A DNA stretch of 64,000 nt, taken from NCBI GenBank assembly GCA_035644395.1, contig DASQOR010000065.1:1-64000 (forward strand). The letters are read 5' to 3'. A program made the translations under genes and the position numbers. Shown here piece by piece: positions 61,003-64,000 of the stretch (its first letter is position 1; each line of letters starts with the position of its first letter). The DNA comes from JBGPLJ01 sp035644395. GTDB taxonomy: Bacteria > Pseudomonadota > Gammaproteobacteria > Steroidobacterales > Steroidobacteraceae. The notes beneath the pieces are model-generated. The model was given only the letters and a program-made list of their open reading frames with translations. It made no database searches and had not been told where the DNA came from.

Positions 61003-61401
61003 ATGCTCATCTCCGTTTCGTCAGGCGCGGGTTCAACTGGGCGTGTCCGCCGTGATTCGTACTCACGGTCCAAGTCAGACGGCAATCTTTTCCTGGGGCC
61101 GCTTTCCGGCAACGTTTGCTCGACGCATCCGACAGTGGAGTGGTTCCCAAGGGCGTCCGCTCGTCGAGGTCTACCCGTCGAGCTTTCGTTCGGACGCAGC
61201 GTGGCCACGGTCCGATCCGCCAGCCCAGTAGATTAAGTCAGTCGCAAGGGGCCGCGCTGTGATTCAGTCCAACCTTCTTGGCATCCGGGCGTTTGAACCG
61301 ACTATAATTGCGTCAACCCCATCCCAAAGCCGCGCGGCTCGAGGCGTCACCTCAGGAGGTCCGTCTCCGAATGGTCTGCGCGGCATGCATGGGAACCACC
61401 T
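61003..61401. other. 399-base intergenic stretch with promoter
   Basis: No supported gene is seen up to 61370. A perfect TATAAT stands at 61303-61308. An AGGAGG at 61354-61359 is followed by ATG 61371, which opens a 26-codon frame (Cys-rich start VCAACMGTTCG) that overlaps the start of the next gene by 50 bases in another frame; it could be a leader peptide, but it is too short to call. Confidence 0.45.
61278..61308 (+). promoter_or_regulatory. Candidate promoter of the oxidoreductase operon
   Basis: TATAAT (61303-61308) is perfect. The best -35 is TTGGCA (61278-61283), with a long 19-base spacer. It lies 94 bases before the GTG at 61402. Confidence 0.5.
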
Positions 61402-63204
61402 GTGGAACCGACGAACACCTCGAACCCAGACTATTTTCATCGCGTCGTTGACTGCCAGTGGGCCTGTCCGGCCCACACGGATGTACCGGGCTATATCCGC
61501 CTGATTGCGCAGGGGCGGTACGGCGACGCGTACATGCTGAACCGCGAATCGAACGTCTTCCCCGGCATTCTCGGGCGCGTCTGCGATCGTCCGTGCGAAC
61601 CGGCGTGCCGGCGCGGCCGCGTGGAAGAAGAACCCGTCGCGATCTGCCGGCTGAAGCGCGTGGCCTCGGACCTGCGCGAAGACATCACTGCGCGCTTGCC
61701 GAAGGCCCCGTCGAAGAAGAACGGCAAGCGCATCGCCTGCATCGGTGCCGGCACCGCCTCGTTGACGGTCGCCAACGACCTGATGCCGCTCGGCTATGAC
61801 GTGACCATCTTCGAGGCGCTGCCGAAGCCGGGCGGCCTCATGCTGTCGAACATTCCGGCGTTCCGCCTGCCGGAGAGCGTCATCGCCGAGGAGATCGGCT
61901 ACATCACCGGCATGGGCGTCGACCTCAAGCTCGACACCCGCATCGAGAGCCTGAAGAAGCTCCTCGACTCGAACAAATACGACGCGGTGTTCGTCGGCTC
62001 GGGGGCGCCGAAGGGCAAGGAGCTGAGCCTGCCCGGACGCAAGGAGACGGACCGCATCCACATCGGCATCGCCTGGCTCGAATCGGTCGCCTTCGATCAC
62101 ATCAAGTCGATCGGCGAGCGCGTACTCATCATCGGTGTCGGCAATACCGCCATGGACTGCTGCCGCACGTCGCTGCGTCTCGGCGCGAAGAGCGTGAAGG
62201 TCATGGCGCGCAAGCCGCGCGGCTTCTTCAAGGCATCCGACTGGGAGCTCGAGGATGCGGAAGCCGAGAACGTCGAGATCGTGGTGAATCACGCGCCGAC
62301 GTCATTCGTCATCAAGGACGGCAAGCTTGCCGGCATGATGTTCGAGCGGATGGAATACGACGTGCAGAAGGGCAAGATCCTCTCGGAGAAGGTCGTCGAG
62401 CAGGTCTTCCTGCCCTGCGACGACGTCATCCTCGCCATCGGCCAGGAGAACGCCTTCCCCTGGATCGAGCGCGACCTCGGCATCGAGTTCGACAAATGGG
62501 ACGTGCCCAAGGTCGACGCGCTCACCATGCAATCGACTCGCCCCGGCGTCTTCTTCGGCGGCGACGCGGCGTTTGGCCCGAAGAACATCATCTGGGCGGT
62601 CGCGCACGGCCACGAAGCCGCGATCTCGATCCACAACCACTGCCAGGGCATCGCCGTCGCCGATCGCGCCAAGCCCGCCGTCGAACTCGAAAGCACCAAG
62701 ATGAGCATCCACGAGTGGGCCTACAGCAACAACTTCGACGCCGCGACGCGCCGGTTGATGCCGCATGTCAGCCTCAAGGAGCGCTTCAAGAAGCTCAATA
62801 TCGAGGTCGAGCTCGGTTTCAGCGCCGAGCAGTTCACGACCGAAGTCGAGCGCTGCCTCAATTGCGACGTGCAGACGGTGTTCAGCGCGAAGCTCTGCAT
62901 CGAGTGCGACGCCTGCATCGACATCTGCCCGGTCAATTGCCTCACCATCGCGCCGAATGCGGCCGAAGAGGAACTGCGCAAGCACCTCTCCGCGCCTGCG
63001 AAGAATCTCACGCAGCCGCTGTACGTTTCCGATGCGCTGCCGCAGACGAAGCGCGTCATGATCAAGGATGAAGACCTGTGCGTGCATTGCGGCCTGTGCG
63101 CCGAACGCTGCCCGACGGCCGCCTGGGACATGCAGAAATCCACCATCCGCATCCCCCTGGCGGGGGATCAGGCTCCATGCAAGAAACCCAGCCAAGCCGC
63201 ATAA
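61402..63204 (+). CDS. FAD/Fe-S NAD(P)H oxidoreductase (GltD-like, fused ferredoxin domain)
   Basis: The 600-residue protein resembles the small subunit of glutamate synthase. It has an N-terminal Fe-S region (CQWACPAHT...CDRPCEPACRRG), an FAD site (GKRIACIGAGTASLTVANDL near 108), an NAD(P) site (RVLIIGVGNTAMDCC near 240), then a C-terminal ferredoxin with CLNCDVQTVFSAKLCIECDACIDICPVNC and CVHCGLCAERCP. It would move electrons between NAD(P)H and ferredoxin-like clusters. The overlapping next gene is a 2-oxoacid:acceptor oxidoreductase, so it likely serves that enzyme. The GTG start has no close Shine-Dalgarno. Confidence 0.9.
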   Translation: MEPTNTSNPDYFHRVVDCQWACPAHTDVPGYIRLIAQGRYGDAYMLNRESNVFPGILGRVCDRPCEPACRRGRVEEEPVAICRLKRVASDLREDITARLPKAPSKKNGKRIACIGAGTASLTVANDLMPLGYDVTIFEALPKPGGLMLSNIPAFRLPESVIAEEIGYITGMGVDLKLDTRIESLKKLLDSNKYDAVFVGSGAPKGKELSLPGRKETDRIHIGIAWLESVAFDHIKSIGERVLIIGVGNTAMDCCRTSLRLGAKSVKVMARKPRGFFKASDWELEDAEAENVEIVVNHAPTSFVIKDGKLAGMMFERMEYDVQKGKILSEKVVEQVFLPCDDVILAIGQENAFPWIERDLGIEFDKWDVPKVDALTMQSTRPGVFFGGDAAFGPKNIIWAVAHGHEAAISIHNHCQGIAVADRAKPAVELESTKMSIHEWAYSNNFDAATRRLMPHVSLKERFKKLNIEVELGFSAEQFTTEVERCLNCDVQTVFSAKLCIECDACIDICPVNCLTIAPNAAEEELRKHLSAPAKNLTQPLYVSDALPQTKRVMIKDEDLCVHCGLCAERCPTAAWDMQKSTIRIPLAGDQAPCKKPSQAA

Positions 63205-64000
63205 ACGACTTCGTCGTCAAGCTCGCGAACGTCAACGGGACGGGGTCGGCGAGCGCGAATGGCCTCTTGATGAAGGCCATCTTCCGCATGGGCGTGCCCG
63301 TGATGGGCAAGAATTTCTTCCCGTCGAACATCCAGGGACTGCCGACCTGGTACGAGATCCGCGTGAGCAAGGACGGCTACGTCTCGCGCTCGGGCTTCGT
63401 CGACCTGATGGTCGCCATGAACGCGGAAACCTATGCCAAGGACGTCGCCGAGGTGCGCAACGGCGGCTACCTCATCTACGACTCGACCTGGCCGCGAGAC
63501 AAGGCGTTGACGCGCGAGGGCGTGACGGTCTTCGGCATACCGCTTGCGAAACTCTGCAACGAGCACTTCCCGGTCGCGCGCACCCGCATCCTGATGAAGA
63601 ACGTCGCCTACGTCGGCGCGCTGGTGGCGCTCATCGATATCGATCTCGGCATCATCGAGCAGCTCCTCCGGGAGGAGTTCGCCTCGAAGCCCAAGCTCGT
63701 CGATTCGAACCTGCAGGCGATCAAGCTCGGTTACGACTACGCGAAGCAGCATTTCCCCTGTCCGCTGCCGCTCAAGCTCGAACGCATGGACCGCACCGCC
63801 GGCCACATCATGATTGACGGCAACACCGCTGCCGCCCTGGGTTGCCTGTACGCGGGTGCCACGGTGGGTGCCTGGTATCCCATCACGCCGTCTACGTCGC
63901 TCATGGACGCCTTCAAGATGTTCTGCGAGCAGTACCGGAAGGATCCCGACACCGGCCAGCGTAATTTCTGCATTGTGCAGGCGGAAGATGAGCTTGCCGC
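63177..64000 (+). CDS. 2-oxoacid:acceptor oxidoreductase, gamma-alpha subunit (partial)
   Basis: From ATG 63177, overlapping the previous gene by 28 bases, a frame runs off the window end (at least 274 residues). It begins with the gamma-type domain (KLANVNGTGSASANGLLMKAIFRMGVPVMGKNFFPSNIQGLPTWYEIRV), then GNTAAALGCLYAGATVGAWYPITPSTSLMD, the YPITPSS-type motif of the alpha (thiamine-diphosphate partner) domain. This is the fused gamma-alpha form of 2-oxoglutarate- or pyruvate-type ferredoxin oxidoreductases; the beta subunit should follow outside the window. The substrate cannot be told from this part. Confidence 0.88.
   Translation, partial: MQETQPSRINDFVVKLANVNGTGSASANGLLMKAIFRMGVPVMGKNFFPSNIQGLPTWYEIRVSKDGYVSRSGFVDLMVAMNAETYAKDVAEVRNGGYLIYDSTWPRDKALTREGVTVFGIPLAKLCNEHFPVARTRILMKNVAYVGALVALIDIDLGIIEQLLREEFASKPKLVDSNLQAIKLGYDYAKQHFPCPLPLKLERMDRTAGHIMIDGNTAAALGCLYAGATVGAWYPITPSTSLMDAFKMFCEQYRKDPDTGQRNFCIVQAEDELA

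Overview
The window is high-GC chromosomal DNA from a gammaproteobacterium. The evidence is conserved gene order: uvrA/ssb, miaB-phoH-ybeY-corC-lnt, leuS-lptE, nadD-rsfS-rlmH, maf-rng-yhdP-nit-tldD, darP(yjgA)/pmbA, purK-purE, and a Vfr-like CRP next to coq7. The overall flavour suggests the Xanthomonadales/Nevskiales/Steroidobacter side of the class, which is inference. Nearly all core genes have the codon-position bias of a genome with roughly 65-70% GC, which is why long antisense ORFs are common and were discarded.

Layout. 0.3-4.7 kb: an HDOD protein, uvrA and ssb. 4.9-7.0 kb: a bufferin-type RiPP cluster, with a Cys-rich precursor whose leader looks twin-arginine (Tat), a DUF692 enzyme (BufB-like) and a DUF2063 partner (BufC-like). 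7.1-12.4 kb: the miaB-to-lnt operon. 12.5-18.4 kb: a glycine-zipper protein, a PhzF protein, leuS, lptE, an HExxH protein and a lipoprotein esterase. 18.5-21.0 kb: a DUF2946 protein and a ZnuD-like TonB receptor. 21.1-24.5 kb (minus strand): lipoproteins, a coiled-coil membrane protein, pip, a HIT protein and an orphan [2Fe-2S] subunit. 24.6-27.9 kb: holA, a cupin pseudogene, a DUF2214 protein, nadD, rsfS and rlmH. 28.0-38.6 kb: maf, rng, yhdP, a nitrilase homologue, a metalloprotease-like protein, tldD and a DUF4097 repeat protein. 39-47.7 kb: small proteins, an AAA-FHA ATPase, purK/purE, darP, pmbA, a YihY protein, a cytosolic BtuF-like protein and purC. 47.8-52.0 kb: djlA, rpe, crp, coq7, rplM, rpsI and tRNA-Gln. 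52.0-56.7 kb: a lower-GC island beside tRNA-Gln, carrying a helicase-less type ISP-like restriction-modification enzyme, a DUF488 protein and an unrecognised convergent partner. 56.8-61.0 kb: a pair of amidohydrolases and a three-lipoprotein operon. 61.4-64.0 kb: an NAD(P)-linked FAD/Fe-S oxidoreductase and the start of a 2-oxoacid:ferredoxin oxidoreductase, cut by the window end.

Two themes run through the window. First, small palindromic elements with a GGGGACA- or GGGGACATTCC-type core occur at least five times, nearly always exactly at gene ends. They supply stop codons (rpe, crp, darP), probably the start codon of lnt, and a different palindrome is inserted in frame inside leuS. No transposase for them is present, so any mobilising enzyme must act from elsewhere. 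Second, there are two accessory modules of interest: the bufferin cluster, with a 38-residue internal duplication, a Tat-like leader and a terminator whose 3' arm doubles as the likely ribosome binding site of the next gene; and the island next to a split copy of the tRNA-Gln 3' end.
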